Positions 32,147-44,156 of a stretch of DNA of 64,000 bases are shown one piece after another. The notes below the pieces were generated by a model, which was not told where the DNA came from, made no database searches, and saw only the letters and a program-made list of their open reading frames with translations. Within the stretch, counting starts at the first letter, position 1. Each line of letters opens with the position of its first letter. A program made the position numbers and the translations under genes. Source of the stretch: Dactylis glomerata (lineage: Eukaryota; Streptophyta; Magnoliopsida; Poales; Poaceae); the NCBI GenBank assembly GCA_007115705.1, contig QXEO01000236.1:3197434-3261433 (forward strand), in the 5' to 3' direction.

Positions 32147-33565
32147 ACCTGGGCAAGATGATAAGAGTAGCGCAACACCGGGAAAATGTTCTGGAAGCGG
32201 CAACTACATTCATGGCTCACGCGTCTACAATGTGTTGTAGTCACGGCATTAAAGTTCCTATTTAACCAAGTTGGTCGTAATCAAATAGCAAGATTTGAGG
32301 ACGAGATATTATTGGATAATAGTAACCAACAATATACAGAGAAGCGGTGATGGGCCCTGACTTCGTCATATGGATTACTGTAGCAACAATTACATATTGA
32401 GATATGATAGTTGAATAAACGAAACAACGTTCCTCTATTGGAATGCATACCAAGGACGTGTATCTGACACGACCCAATGGGTTTTGTTGATTCAAAGGTT
32501 GCTAGATATGTATGCAAACTTCAATGATGAAAATGTTAAAGAGTTTAATTTCGTCAAGATATTTGAAGATGCTTGTATTTACAAGAAAGTAAGTGGGAGC
32601 GCTAAGACATATTTCTAATGCTTTATGTAGACGACATATTGGTCATTGGAAATTATGTGTTTTTCTTGATATTATAAAGATTTCATTAAAATTAGATTTT
32701 GATGAAAGACTTAGGTAAAACTAAAATATTGAGCAACAATGTCTATGTAGATAGATTGAGGCTTTAATATAGTTTTTCCAGAGTACATAGATGATATATT
32801 GAATTTGTTCAATATGGAAACAATAAGAACGGTTCTTGTTGCATGGAAGAGGTTGGAGCAAGAATCAACTGTTTTGACACTTGATGAGTGAAACCACAAG
32901 AATGATCCTGACAATCTTGTACACCATGATATGTATATCCAGATATGTCCGATGCTCTAAAGGTTGCGAGCATTCATATGATGATCGTTGGACAATAGTA
33001 AGAATATTCTTATGTGCTTTCGAAGAAGTAAGAATATGTTCTATATGCAGTAGTGACAAATGGTTCATTGCAATGTGTTACATTGGCTTTGTCACATATA
33101 CAGGTGAAATTTTATGTCAATTTTAGGCTATTTGTTTTGAGTTAGGAGGTGGCGCAATAAGATGGAAGAAAGTTCCATGATGACTTGGATGAGTTCCAAT
33201 GTGAAGACATTGTGACGGATACTGCAACGAAGGCTAAGTATATTTGCTCTAGAAGCAGCAAGAGAACTAGGCGTAGTTCTAAGTATGCTAGTACAATGTA
33301 GTTCTATTGTATGACAATAGTGACAACATAGTCTCGGCCAAGAAACAAAGGTCTCACCAGAAGACCAAGTTTATACGATGCCATCTCATGTCAAGATGAG
33401 TAATGCGTGATGACGCAAAAGATATGCAAATACAAACGGACCTGAAAGTGTCAGGCCCGTTGATAAGGTTTACCACGAGCAACGCGTATGAATAACACCG
33501 GAATGCCATAGGTGTTAAAAGCGCAAGCGATGACTAGATTATTGACTCTAGTGCAAGTGGGAGAC
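32147..33565 (+). pseudogene. pol: Element D decayed reverse transcriptase-RNase H, ending in polypurine tract
   Basis: The RT catalytic motif is recognisable (LYVDDILVIGN at about 32620-32652), as is RNase H further on (TKAKYI-like at about 33225, then a DN..SAKKQRSHQKTKFI-like stretch at about 33320-33380), but stops and shifts occur throughout. The polypurine tract AAGTGGGAGAC at 33555-33565 is intact and borders the 3' LTR. No functional product is possible. Confidence 0.8.
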
Positions 33566-35363
33566 TGAAGGAAATATGCCCTAGAGGCAATAATAATATT
33601 GTTATTATCATATTTCTTGTTCATGATAATGTTTATATTCCATGCTAGAATTGTATTAAGCGGAAACATCAATACTTGTGTGGTTTATGAACAATACCAT
33701 GTCCCTAGTATGCCTCTACTAGACTAGCTCACTGATTAATGATGGTTAAGGTTTCCTAACCATAGATATGAGTTGTTGATTAATAATGAGGTCATATCAT
33801 TAGGAGAATGATGTGATGGACATACCCAAATTAAGCATAGCAATTAGATCGTGTCATTGTGTTCACAATTGCGTAGCTTTTTCTATGTCAGTATCCTATT
33901 CCTTAGACCATGAGATAATGCCACTCCCTGGTATCAGAAGAGAGCTTTGAGGTCATCAAACGTCATCCTATGAGAGGGTGATCATAAAGGTGTCTCTCAA
34001 GTAATCGGAAAGTACTTGTTGGGTTGCATGTATCGAGATTGGGATTTGTCCCTCCCATGTCGGAGAGATATACTCCGGGCCCACTCGGTAATCAATATCA
34101 TACACCGTTTGCAAACACGTGATTAATGAGTTTAATCACAGGGTGATATTGGATTGCGGAACGAGTAAAGAGTACTTGCTACGAACGAGATTGAACTAGG
34201 TATGGCGATAACGGCGATCGAATCTCGGGCAAGTAAAATATCGTGAGACAAAGGAATTTGTATACGGGATTATTTGAATCCTGACATCGTGGTTCACCGA
34301 TAATGATCTTCGTTGAATATGTGGGAGTCAATATGGATTTCCAGATCCCGCTATTGATTATTGATAGTGATCATGTCCACGTATTCTCGAACCCGTAGGG
34401 TCACACACTTAACGCTCATCGACGCTAGGGTAGTTTTGGGATTACCGAAAAATGTTTCGGAGAGTTGCGGAATTGTTCCGAGAAAAAGTAACTATTTATT
34501 AATTATATGAATTAATAAATATTATAATATTTATTTAGAAGAAATAAATAGAGAGAGAAGTAGCCCACAAAAGAATATGTATCAGCTAGTAATTTGATTA
34601 CGCTCATATGTATATGTATATGTATATGTACATAGGTTTGTGCGGCAAAGGAAAAAATAAATAAAAAGAAAAGCCAAGGTGCGGCCAAGAACATGGACTT
34701 GCATGATCGCATGCACATGGGCCAAGTTGGCCGCACGAGCGCACCAGGAGCTATGAATCGATCGGATCGACAATCCCTCGCACGTACGCGTCCACGCAGG
34801 AGATCGGCCAGTTTTATGTGCACACCAAGGTTTCTGAAAACTTGGGTCGTACTTCAACCAGCCTATAAAAGGTGGACGAGACGGCTCGTTGAGATCTGAT
34901 TTTTCCGGTTCAGCCGTAGCCACCGCCTGTGTCTCCTGTACCTTCTTTTTTGCCCTAGTTTGACTAGATGTTTTGCCTATTCTTCTTCTACCTCGCGCGC
35001 GTAGGCGAAGCCCTGCCCGCAGATACTCTCCACCATAAGCACCACGCCGTCGTGCTGCTGATCCCATCTACCACTCCACCGCACCTTGCTGGACCGAGGA
35101 GGAGGAGTCATCGCTGCGCTATACGTGTGCATCGCTCGGAGACGCCGTCCGTTGGGGCGCTTGGATCGGATCGGATCGCGAGGAGGAGACGCTAGCACGA
35201 CTACGCCGACCACGTTCATCTGAACGTTTCCGCTGTGCGATCTACAAGGGTATGTAGATCTAATCTCTCTCACTCGTTGTTTTGCATCTCCTAGATCAGA
35301 TCTTGGCTTGTTCTTGTTCGTACTTGTAGAAATTTTTTGTTTTCTATGCTGCGAAACCCTTCA
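33566..35363 (+). repeat. 3' LTR of element D
   Basis: 1798 bp, same ends as 14440-16231 with scattered substitutions. Followed by the second agaat at 35364-35368. Confidence 0.95.
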
Positions 35364-36053
35364 AGAATTGCTTCTGCTTATCATCCCCAAACTAGTGGGC
35401 AGGTAGAGCTTTCTAATAGAGAAATCAAGTCTATCTTGCAGAAGACTGTCAATAGATCTAGGAAAAACTGGGCTAGTAAGTTAAATGACGCTTTATGGGC
35501 TTATAGAACTGCTTATAAGAACCCCATGGGTATGTCTCCTTATAAGATGGTTTATGGATAACCGTGTCACTTGCCCTTAGAATTAGAACACAAAGCTTTT
35601 TGGGCAGTGAGAGAGCTTAATAGAGATTTTAAACTAGCCGGTAAGAAGAGGTTGTTAGATTTGAGTTCTTTAGATGAGTGGAGAAACGAAGCGTATGAGA
35701 ATGCCAGGCTTTTTAAAGAGAAAGTCAAGCAATGGCATGATAAGAGAATTCTTAAGAGAGAGTTTCATGTTGGTGAAAAAGTTCTTTTGTATAGGTCTCA
35801 TCTCAGATTTTTTGCAGGAAAATTACTTTCAAAATGGGAAGGACCATATGTTATTGTGGAAGTGTACCGCTCAGGTGCTATTAAGATTGCTTCATTGAAA
35901 GATGACTCTACACAAGTGGTGAATGGGCAAAGACTCAAATATTATATTTCTGGAGATTCTTATAATGAAGATGTTGATGTTATTGAAACAGTTTCTCCGG
36001 AAGAATTCATCCAAGACAAATTGCAGGTACCTGCAGAGTTCGTTTTCGAATAG
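35364..36053 (+). pseudogene. pol: Element C integrase C-terminal half, one stop
   Basis: C's integrase resumes after the target duplication with SAYHPQTSGQVELSNREIK, which carries the third catalytic acidic residue. TAA at 35559-35561 interrupts the frame in place of a lysine codon (MVYG, stop, PCHLPLELEHKAFWA). The rest, with a KWEGPYVIVEVYRSGAIKI SH3-like stretch, ends at 36053. A second defect of C besides those in RT and the first integrase half. Confidence 0.88.
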
Positions 36054-36169
36054 GTAACAGTTCTAGTCAGAGAAGTTTCACGAAAAGTTTTTTCTTTAAT
36101 ATTTTTACTGTTTCTAATAAATATGAAAAATCACGAGACGAAAACGGGCAGGAAAAGGAGTCCGTGTGC

Positions 36170-36300
36170 GTCTCACACATAGGTGGCGCGGGCCCACCCC
36201 TGGCCGCGCCACCCAGGTGTGAGAACACCCCGGAACTCGTTTCCGTCCCAGTTTCCTCCTGTGATTTCGTTTCGATGTATAATTTTCGCCTATTTAACCC
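36170..36300 (+). promoter_or_regulatory. U3-like promoter module upstream of C's extra ORF
   Basis: A GC hairpin (arms 36185-36194 and 36202-36210, GGCGCGGGCC / GGCCGCGCC) of the type found in the LTRs precedes a TATA-like CCTATTTAACC at about 36289-36299. It lies about 95 nt upstream of the extra ORF ATG (36392), suggesting a separate promoter. Inference from architecture. Confidence 0.5.
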
Positions 36301-36391
36301 CCCGGAGTCCCCGAGGTCTGTATATCATTTTCTCGTCGTGTTTTGTTTCGAGCTGTTTCTGTCAGGAGTTGATCTTAAGCTTGGGGGAGCC

Positions 36392-36919
36392 ATGGCCTCC
36401 TCAAGCGATGACAAGGAGAAGACACCTCCGGAAGATGACACCAAGGACTTTCGGCTGAAAGAAGAGGTTGAAAGTGAAGACGAGGAGGAAGATCAAAATT
36501 CAAGGCCAAACACCATGATTGCCAGCATAGGGGTGGTGACAGATCATGACAAGTTCAAGAAGAGTGCTCGCATAAGGACCGGAGGGGGTGTGCCGCGTTA
36601 CACCTTAGCTCCACGGACATCTCCGTCAGGCCAAAATCCTTTCCATACTCTAATTCATGAACATCAGTTTCAAGAGGTGCCCAAATCACGATTACCCTCT
36701 GGCTGGGATATAGATCGTTCTAACAATGCAGGGATAGAAAGCTCCAAGAGTGAAGAAGGATGGGGAAATAACTCCAAGAGCTGGGATTCTCTTGCTGACA
36801 GGTTCATGGACCGCATTGAGCACAATTCTGAGATGATTCGTAACCTCGAGCACAAGATTGATGATCTGAAAGATTTGATTGAGAAGCTTATTAAAGATTA
36901 TTCACCGCCCAAGGAGTAA
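36392..36919 (+). CDS. Element C extra ORF: acidic coiled-coil protein
   Basis: 175 codons, complete and undamaged, between integrase and the 3' LTR. The ATG at 36392 (GCCATGG context, a good plant start) is chosen because the upstream open frame overlaps the promoter-like region. The N-terminal 45 residues are acidic (DDKEKTPPEDD, ESEDEEED), the middle is basic and proline/glycine-rich, and the last 50 residues are a heptad coiled coil (DRFMDRIEHNSEMIRNLEHKIDDLKDLIEKL). No membrane segment, so not a classical env. Athila elements usually have an extra gene here. A purine tract GCTTGGGGGAG stands just before the ATG and another at 36958-36968 after the stop. Function unknown; possibly an oligomerising accessory factor. 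Confidence 0.72.
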   Translation: MASSSDDKEKTPPEDDTKDFRLKEEVESEDEEEDQNSRPNTMIASIGVVTDHDKFKKSARIRTGGGVPRYTLAPRTSPSGQNPFHTLIHEHQFQEVPKSRLPSGWDIDRSNNAGIESSKSEEGWGNNSKSWDSLADRFMDRIEHNSEMIRNLEHKIDDLKDLIEKLIKDYSPPKE

Positions 36920-38598
36920 TTCGTCATCGGTATAGGCATTCCCTTGGCTTGTTCCAAGCTTGGGGGAGTGCCACGGTATCACATCATTACCTTTTGCTCA
37001 TTTACTTTTCAAGTAGAGTCATATCATGAATAGAGAAGTTATCTTATAGAATAGTTTGCAGTTTGGAAGTATCCTCCTTAGTTGGTTATCTATATATCCC
37101 TTGGTGTGAGTTGCGGTAATAAAATATTAATGAGAAGTTTTATCGTTTACTTTCCGCACACTTTATGTTAGTTTGCAATCTCTCTTATATGACTAGTCTT
37201 GTTGATTGGTATTGGTATCACTTTGGGAGCATGAGTAAATTTAGTTGGTTTTGGCAAACCTAGCTTGGTCAGTAGCAACTTTACCTTGAGGTTTGAGTAG
37301 AAAAGAATAAAGAAGTGCTTGTAGTTACATCACTTCAGTTTTCCTTATGTTTGGCTTATAAGCATTGTTATTCCTGAAGTCAAAATCGTTGTACCTTCAA
37401 GGGAGTTTGCATGATTGTTCTTATTATATGTATGCTTGTTTGTTACATGCAACTCTTATGCTTGCTACCCAGCCTTGCTAGCCAAAAACCTGTACTGAGA
37501 GGAAATACTTCTCGTGCATCCAATTCCCAAAAGCCAAGTCACTTCCAAAGAGTCCACTATAAATTCCTATGCATGGTATTTCAAGCCATTCCAAGTAAAT
37601 TTTCATGTGCTACCTTTCAAAAAACCTTCAAACACTTCTCATTTTGTGCCACTGTTTTTAGCTCATGAGGACGTAGTGGATGGGTTTGTTATCTTCCATA
37701 CTAAATTGAGTACCCCTCGACTAGGCAGCTTCATCTGCTCGTCATTAATTTTGCAAGGGAGCTGGTCAGACCATTATAATCTTAAAAAGAAAAGAAAGAA
37801 AAATAAGCACTCCTCCATGGTATGTGAAAGTTTGGTCGGCACCCGATGGAATCGGTTAGCCATGGTTTGAGAAAGGAAAAAAGGTGGGGAGGAGTGCAAA
37901 GCTATAAAAGAGCACCAATGTGCCAATTAATCAAACATCTCGGAACCGCTCTCACTTGTTTAGTATGAAAGATATCAAGAACTCCGTTGCTAGTCGTTGA
38001 CAAAAGCAACCACCTCTCAAAACAATTTTTACCTCTGTTTTACAAATGAAAAGCTCTAGCACATGTTTAATCCTTGCTTCCCTCTGCGAAGGGCCTATCT
38101 TTACTTTTATGTTGAGTCAACCTATTTCCCTCTATCTAAAGCAAGCATTTGAGTTGTTATGTTTCACTCATCCATATGTTGATCCGTTTAATCATGTTTA
38201 CTATCTTCCTTGTTTTGTATAATGCTTTTGTCTGAAGGAATATATCTTTGAAAGCTTTCTATGAATGCAAAAGTTTACCTTGTTGAGCATATGGTCTTTG
38301 CTATATTAGCGCTATTTCAAAAGGCTCCGTTTAAAAGAAAGAATAGCTTGTTCATCATTCTTTGACCAAGAACTAAGGTTTGCCATTGCCAATTATAGTT
38401 TACCTTGTGAATCTTTACATGTGATTCCCTTCTACCCATTGCAAGTCTATATCTTATAAAGGGAAGTTGCTGTCTATTATAATTTGCGCCTTGGTGAATG
38501 TGATGCTTCTTGTCCGTATTTTGATTATCGACACTTCACTCCATAAACCTGTGGTCATGTTTACCGAGTTTAGTTTTCGCTTGGGGACAAGCGAGGTC
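36920..38598 (+). other. Element C 3' untranslated region, no gene seen
   Basis: Non-coding. From 37503 it equals the extra copy at 7651-8760, and much of it is also shared with H in reverse (44590-45180). It has a polypurine-like AAGCTTGGGGGAG at about 36957-36969. Confidence 0.75.
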
Positions 38599-38613
38599 TA
38601 AGCTTGGGGGGGT
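38599..38613 (+). other. Polypurine tract of element C
   Basis: TAAGCTTGGGGGGGT next to the 3' LTR; the same tract is at 8746-8760 next to the 5' LTR, which is abnormal and part of the tandem structure. Confidence 0.88.
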
Positions 38614-40125
38614 TGATACGTCCATTTTGCATCACTATTTTGTATCATAATTTACTGTTATTCATTGATATATTTCATATTTAGAGTTGATACTTATGTT
38701 ATTTCCTTTGTTTTCACATGTTTGATGATCATTGGAGGATTTGCTGCCGGAGTCAGGATTCTGCTGGAAAAAGGACCATCAAGGGACCATATTTTGAAGA
38801 TCAGGAAAATTCAAGAAAAATACAAGGAAATTATATTTTCCTAGAAGACTCAGGAAGCCAGAAGGAGGAGTCGAGAGGAGCCAGGAGGGGCCCTCACGCC
38901 AGGGTGGCGCGGCCTGGCCCCTGGCCACGCCAGCCCTGTGTGAGGCCGCCCTGGCCCACCTCTGGTCTCGCCCCTTCGCGTACTTCATTGTACCCGAAAA
39001 CCTAAGTCAGAGGGGAGGCTCAGAGTTAGACACCGCCGCCTCTACGGGGCGGAAAACACCAGAGAGAGAAAAACTCTCCGGCAGGTAGAAATCTGCCGGG
39101 GAAATTCCTTCCCGGAGAGGGGAGATCGTCGCCATCATCATCATCATCGCATCGGACTTCATCGAGATCATCATCATCATCATCTCCATCACCAGCACCT
39201 TCATCTCCACCATAACCACGCCATCCCGCTGTAACATCTTGAGTTGGATCTTGTTATATTCATAGGGGAAACTTTCCCGGTGTTGATTACTCTTGTAGTT
39301 GATGCTATTGAGTGGAACCGTTGAATTAAAGTTTATGTTCAGATTGTTATTTACCATTATTTCACCTCTGACCATGATCCATATGATGTCTTGTGAGTAG
39401 TTCATTTAGTTCTTGAGGACATGGGAGAAGTCAAGATGTTAGTAGTGAATTATTGTTGAGAAATATTTAATGGTTTGATATTGTTGTGGTGCTATTTCAC
39501 TAGTGGTGTCATGTGAACGTCGACTACATGATACTTCACCATTTATGGGCCTAGTGAGATGCATTGTGTATTTGGCTACCAATTGTGGGGTTGCTGGAGT
39601 GACAGAAACCTAAACCTCCGTTGGAAAACCTTTGCATCAGGGAGCGTAGGATCTTAGAGTTTAAGGCTGTGGTTAGATTTATCTTAATTACTTTCTTGTA
39701 TTTGCGGATGCTTGCAAGGGGTATAATCACAAGTGTGTATTTATCCTAGTAAGGGTAGTGCGCTAGCACAGGTTCACCCCCATAACACCTATCAAACCAA
39801 TAAAGACTATTGGCTTTATGAAGCGAAAGCTCTTGACACAAACTCCCGTGTGTCCTCGAGAACGTTTGGTTATTATAAGTTACACAACCGGCTTGTCCTT
39901 TGCTGAAGAAAGGATTGGGCCACTTGCTGCAATTGTTACTACTGTTCTTTATTTACTCGCACTTTATTTACTCGTATTACCAAATACTCCTGAAAACCTG
40001 TTTGCTAGTATTTACAGTGAATCCTTGATCAAAGCCACTCATCAACACCTTCTGCTCCTCATTGGGTTCGACACTCTTATTTATCGAAAGTACTACGATA
40101 CACCCCCTATACTTGTGGGTCATCA
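38614..40125 (+). repeat. 3' LTR of element C
   Basis: 1512 bp, TGATACGTCC...GGGTCATCA. The next base, 40126, is element B again. Confidence 0.95.
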
Positions 40126-40547
40126 GTAAGACCCCAGGATCCGTCCTGTGTGGCCTAGTATATGCACCTGAATACGCTCTGCTAGTAATTTCCGTATCTA
40201 CGATGCGAAGAAAAACCCCGGTGGATGTACTGGGTACCCTGAGAATTAATGGGATCCTTTCTTTGTAAGTCCTAAATGCGGCAAAAGATTGGATTTGACC
40301 AGGTACCAGACTCAAGTCCGGGGGCTTAAGTCCGAAGTAGGTGGCAAGTTTCTGCTCCGACAGTTAATTGGTTTTCTGATCCATCAGATAAACCAGGCTT
40401 GTTAACCAAAATCCCCTTGAGAGGTAGAGCAGATTGTTTTAAATGAAGTACAAGAAAAAGAAGACGTCAAAGATTGAACAAAGTTGAAGATATGAAGATT
40501 TGAGATTCAACCCGAATCTACAATTCTGGTAGAATCTCGGGGGCTAC
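40126..40547 (+). other. Element B 3' region, right part, with polypurine tract
   Basis: B resumes after C. Non-coding; ends in the purine-rich AGAATCTCGGGGGCTAC (40531-40547) that should serve as polypurine tract before the LTR. Confidence 0.7.
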
Positions 40548-40814
40548 TAACAAGGGCATAGCTAATAGAGCCCATTATCTGTGTACCCCTGAGGACCGTT
40601 AAGCTAGGCCCAGACATAGTCATAGTCAAAGTACGAGTCTGTATCGTATAGGGATGTTGTAATTTGTATTGAACCCGACCGGTTCCTTGAGACCTGGCCA
40701 CCTATATATGGGGCCAGGAGAGGCCGGCCAGGGACAGATAGGGATTGAGCCAAGTTCGATACCATGCTTCTTCTCGATACACACCTTGGACATTTGTTGA
40801 GTTAACCCTCGTCA
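40548..40814 (+). repeat. 3' LTR of element B
   Basis: 267 bp, TAACAAGGGCATAG...GAGTTAACCCTCGTCA, homologous to E's 334-bp LTR (58105-58438), including a CTATATATGGGGCCAGGAGAGG promoter block at about 40703-40725. The first base pair of the terminus is mutated (TA for TG), and it lacks part of E's 3' portion. Confidence 0.85.
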
Positions 40815-42593
40815 CGGGCCTTGGATTTTTCGTTGTGGGCAACCAAACAAAATGAACAAGTTGGTTTCTGGCTCATGTGGTACGACACAGGCCCGCCAGC
40901 GCCTGCGCCCAGGGAGCCCCGAAAGGGATGCGAGCAACCAATTGCTCCCTAAGACTCTTTCATAGATGACACTGCTAAGCGGTTAAGCTCAATGAGGATC
41001 TAAGTTTGTCTTATTCTCGCCCACCATGTAGTGTTCATTTCCTTCTCCCCATCTTCCTCCTTCCTATTCATTGCCATGGGTGTCCCCTACCCATTCTTCT
41101 CCTTCCCATCCTGCCCCCCATCCTAGGGATAGTGATAGGGAAGACGGCGACAATCCTAGAGTGAGGCGGCCCCGAGCTCTAATCTGTTGGGAGCTGTCGA
41201 CACTGAGAACGAGGAGGTGGTGGGGAGGGGGCTTAGTGGAATGGTCAACAGGGGGTCTCCCCATTACTATACATATCTTCTTATCTACAATATGCTATCT
41301 TCCTCTTGAACCTGGAAAACAAACAAACAAAAAGGAAACCATTGTGTTATGGTTAAAATGTTGGCTCCATCAAATGGCGAGGCCATGTTAATATAGAATC
41401 CAAACATATTGATCCCATGAATAAATCATGGAATCAAAGGATCAAAACCTCGAGGGAGAGGAAAGCCAAATATACAAAACATATAACTGCAGGCTTGATC
41501 TGGTACAAATAAAATCAACGGATCAATGTAATTCGGTAAACAAAGAAAAGACAAGCTTTGAATACAATACATGAGCATCTTGAGCAACCGTAAATGACAT
41601 TGGTAAGGTAAAAGGCATGGACAAGTGACTGAACCATAGTTAGCTCACCATGAACAAAATAAAAGTAGACCAAGATTAGGACCATAGTTACCTCACAATG
41701 AAAAATAAAAGTAGATCAAGATTAGGTACTTAATGACCCACAAGTGTAGGCGATCACTTTAGTACCTTTCGATGAGTATGGATGTGCAATCTCTGCCATC
41801 CATTAGTCTCCTCTAGTAGCTATTGCCTTGAGAGATCAAGGATGCCAACTACTTGCAACCGATTTTCACCGATACTAAGTTTAAACTTCTCTATTATACT
41901 ATAATAATAAATAACTCTACACTAAGGACGCGTTTGGTAGCCTATAGAAGGCCCAATCTCTATGGGAAGAAGGAAAGGAGTTGTTTGGATAGCCGCATAC
42001 GAGGTTGGTAGCGCCCGCTCGAACATTAAAACAGCTGACAGCCAGGTCGAGCGACAACACTCGATTTGGGCATTTTCATGGAGCCATCTTCATTGTGCAC
42101 TGACCTGATGTGAAAAGTGCCACTCTCCACACGAGTGTGTCCGACCATGGTGCTGGGGAGCTTTTGCGCTGCAACAAAAAACATACGAGAGATATTCGTT
42201 CACCTCCCGCTGAACCCTCACCTATTTCTACCTTCCGTGCTCACCGTTGAAACCCAAACTACCATCCCGCTCCCTTCCCCCTATCGAGCTCTCTTTCTCG
42301 GTCGGCTTGTATCAGTTAAGAACCTCCCTCATCTCCGGTCGTCAGCGGTGGCAGCGACATCAAGAAAATTGCATCCTCTTCCTCAAGCAGTCACCTTCAT
42401 CATCCACCTCCAGCGATGACTATAAGTAACCACACCTCCGACTAGGTTTTATAGATCTACAATGTTGATATGGTACATCTTGGTCGGCTTCTGTGTGAGC
42501 ATGTCCTATGTAGTTTTTAGCTTGATTCATACATTCATAGCCTTAATGTGAAGTTTTTAGCTTGCTTCATAGATCAAGTGTATTTCAAACTTG
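40815..42593. other. Target DNA right of element B, no gene seen
   Basis: No convincing coding frame. At about 41731-41790 the sequence TGACCCACAAGTGTAGGCGATC resembles the 3' end of a gypsy LTR on the minus strand, so a decayed LTR may start there. CGCGTTTGGTAGCC at about 41931-41944 is a phrase common in grass intergenic DNA. The TSD copy ttatg of H ends it. Confidence 0.5.
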
Positions 42594-42598
42594 TTATG

Positions 42599-44142
42599 TG
42601 ATGTCTACACACGCTTCTGTTATTGTAGACAGTGTTGGGCCTCCAAGTGCAGAGGTTTGTAGAACAGCAGCAAGTTTCCCTTAAGTGGATCACCCAAGGT
42701 TTATCAAACTCAGGGAGGAAGAGGTCAAAGTTATCCCTCTTAAGCAACCCTGCAATTATGATACAGAAAGTCTCTTGTGTCCCCAACACACCCAATACAC
42801 TTGTCAGATGTATAGGTGCACTAGTTCGGCGAAGAGATAGTGAAATACAAGTAGTAGTGATGATTATGAGTAGTAAATGCAATCTAGAATAAAAATGGCA
42901 GCAAGCAAACAAGTAACAAAATAGCAAGTAAACGGTGTGCAAAGCTTGGAAACAAGGCCTAGGGATCATACTTTCACTAGTGGACACACTCCCAACAAAT
43001 ATAACATAATTGAACAAATAAATAACTTCTCTTCACTATGCTACTCTGAATTACTCTCCTATTGAATAACACTAATCATTGCGTAGTGGCTACAGAAGCA
43101 CCCCTTAAAGTTCATCAAGTACTTGACAAACACTGCTCATAGAGATATCCAAATCAAATCACAACTCAAGATAAATATTATTGCAACTTAGACCAAGTAC
43201 TAACACGGTGCACACACTGTCAACATTACACCATGAAAGGAGGAATAGATCACTTCAATACTATCATAGTGATAATTATTCTCATAATCCATAAGAGATC
43301 ACAATCGTAGCCTAGACCAAGTACCACCATGATGCACACACTGTCACCGTTACACCATGGCAGGAGGAATAGATTACTTTAATAACACCACTAGAGTACA
43401 CATAATGATGAAGAGTAGCATCTACTTATTCAACATGATACAAAGCTCACGATCACATAAAGATCACATCATGGGAGAGAGAGGTGAACCACATAGCTAC
43501 CAGTAGAGCCCTCAGCCCCGGGGATGAACTACTCCCTCCTTATCATAGGAGACAGCAAGGTTGATGGAGATGGCGGTGAGGTCGATGGAGACGGCGGAGA
43601 CGGCGATGGAGACCAATGGAGATGGCTCCGGGGGCACTTCCCCGTCCCGGCAGGGTGCCGGAATAGAGACTTATGTCCCCCAAAATTCGTCGGCAGCGGC
43701 GGCGGAGCTACGGAACTCTTTCTGGAAAATTGCCGACTCCCTTAGGGTTTTCCGTCCCGAGGCTTTATATAGGCGAAGGGGTGTCGTCAGGGGGCTGCCA
43801 GGGGCTCCTCACACATAGGGGGTGCGGCCAGGGCCTGGGCCGCGCAGCCCTGGTGTGTGGGCCGCCCCTGGCCCCCCTCCGGCTCTCGTTTGGTCCTCGT
43901 CCTTCGTCCGAGAAAAATAAGACTTCTGGAACTTGTTTCGTCCGATTCCGAGAATATTTCCTGTATAGCTTTTCTGAAACACAAAAACAGCAGAAAACAG
44001 GGAACTGGCACTGTGGCATCTTGTCAATAGGTTAGTTCCGGAAATCACATAAAAACGCCACGATGTGTAACGAAACACAAGGCAAATGGTGTAAAAACAA
44101 GCATGGAGCATCAAAAATTATAGATACGTTTGAGACGTATCA
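42599..44142 (-). repeat. 3' LTR of element H
   Basis: 1544 bp. TATATAAA on the minus strand at about 43763-43770 (CGCCTATATAAAGCC). GC inverted repeat GCGGCC-N8-GGCCGC at 43824-43843 upstream of it. Complete relative to the other LTR. Confidence 0.93.
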
Positions 44143-44156
44143 GCATCCCCAAGCTT
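44143..44156 (-). other. Polypurine tract of element H
   Basis: TTAAGCTTGGGGATGC on the minus strand next to the 3' LTR. Similar tracts AAGCTTGGGGATGCC occur inside at about 46003-46017 and 46059-46073. Confidence 0.85.

Larger units (their letters stand above)
14440..35363 (+). mobile_element. Element D: Angela/BARE/WIS-type Ty1/copia element, decayed, carrying F and G
   Basis: LTRs of 1792 and 1798 bp beginning TGAAGGAAATATGCCC and ending CCCTTCA are flanked by TSD agaat at 14435-14439 and 35364-35368. Without F (1336 bp) and G (11.3 kb) it is about 8.3 kb, close to the usual length of such elements. The order gag, integrase, RT, RNase H typical of copia can be traced in decayed form, but no long frame survives, although the LTRs are still very similar. 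It may therefore have been moved in trans by a related active element. Confidence 0.93.
8761..40125 (+). mobile_element. Element C: Athila-lineage Ty3/gypsy element, split by element D
   Basis: Two 1512-bp LTRs flank gag, protease, RT, RNase H, integrase and an extra ORF. Removing D (14440-35363 plus one TSD copy) leaves about 10.4 kb. It interrupts B's 3' region (B resumes at 40126). No clean target-site duplication is found, because the left end is a truncated tandem unit (7651-8760). Gag, the DIGAS protease motif and the FMDD RT motif are of Athila type. The few stop codons and closely matching LTRs suggest a fairly recent insertion. Confidence 0.92.

Noticed and set aside
40548..40814. 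Solo LTR instead of B's 3' LTR
   Set aside because: It is preceded by a purine tract and by DNA that fits the continuation of B after C's insertion, and B otherwise has no 3' LTR.
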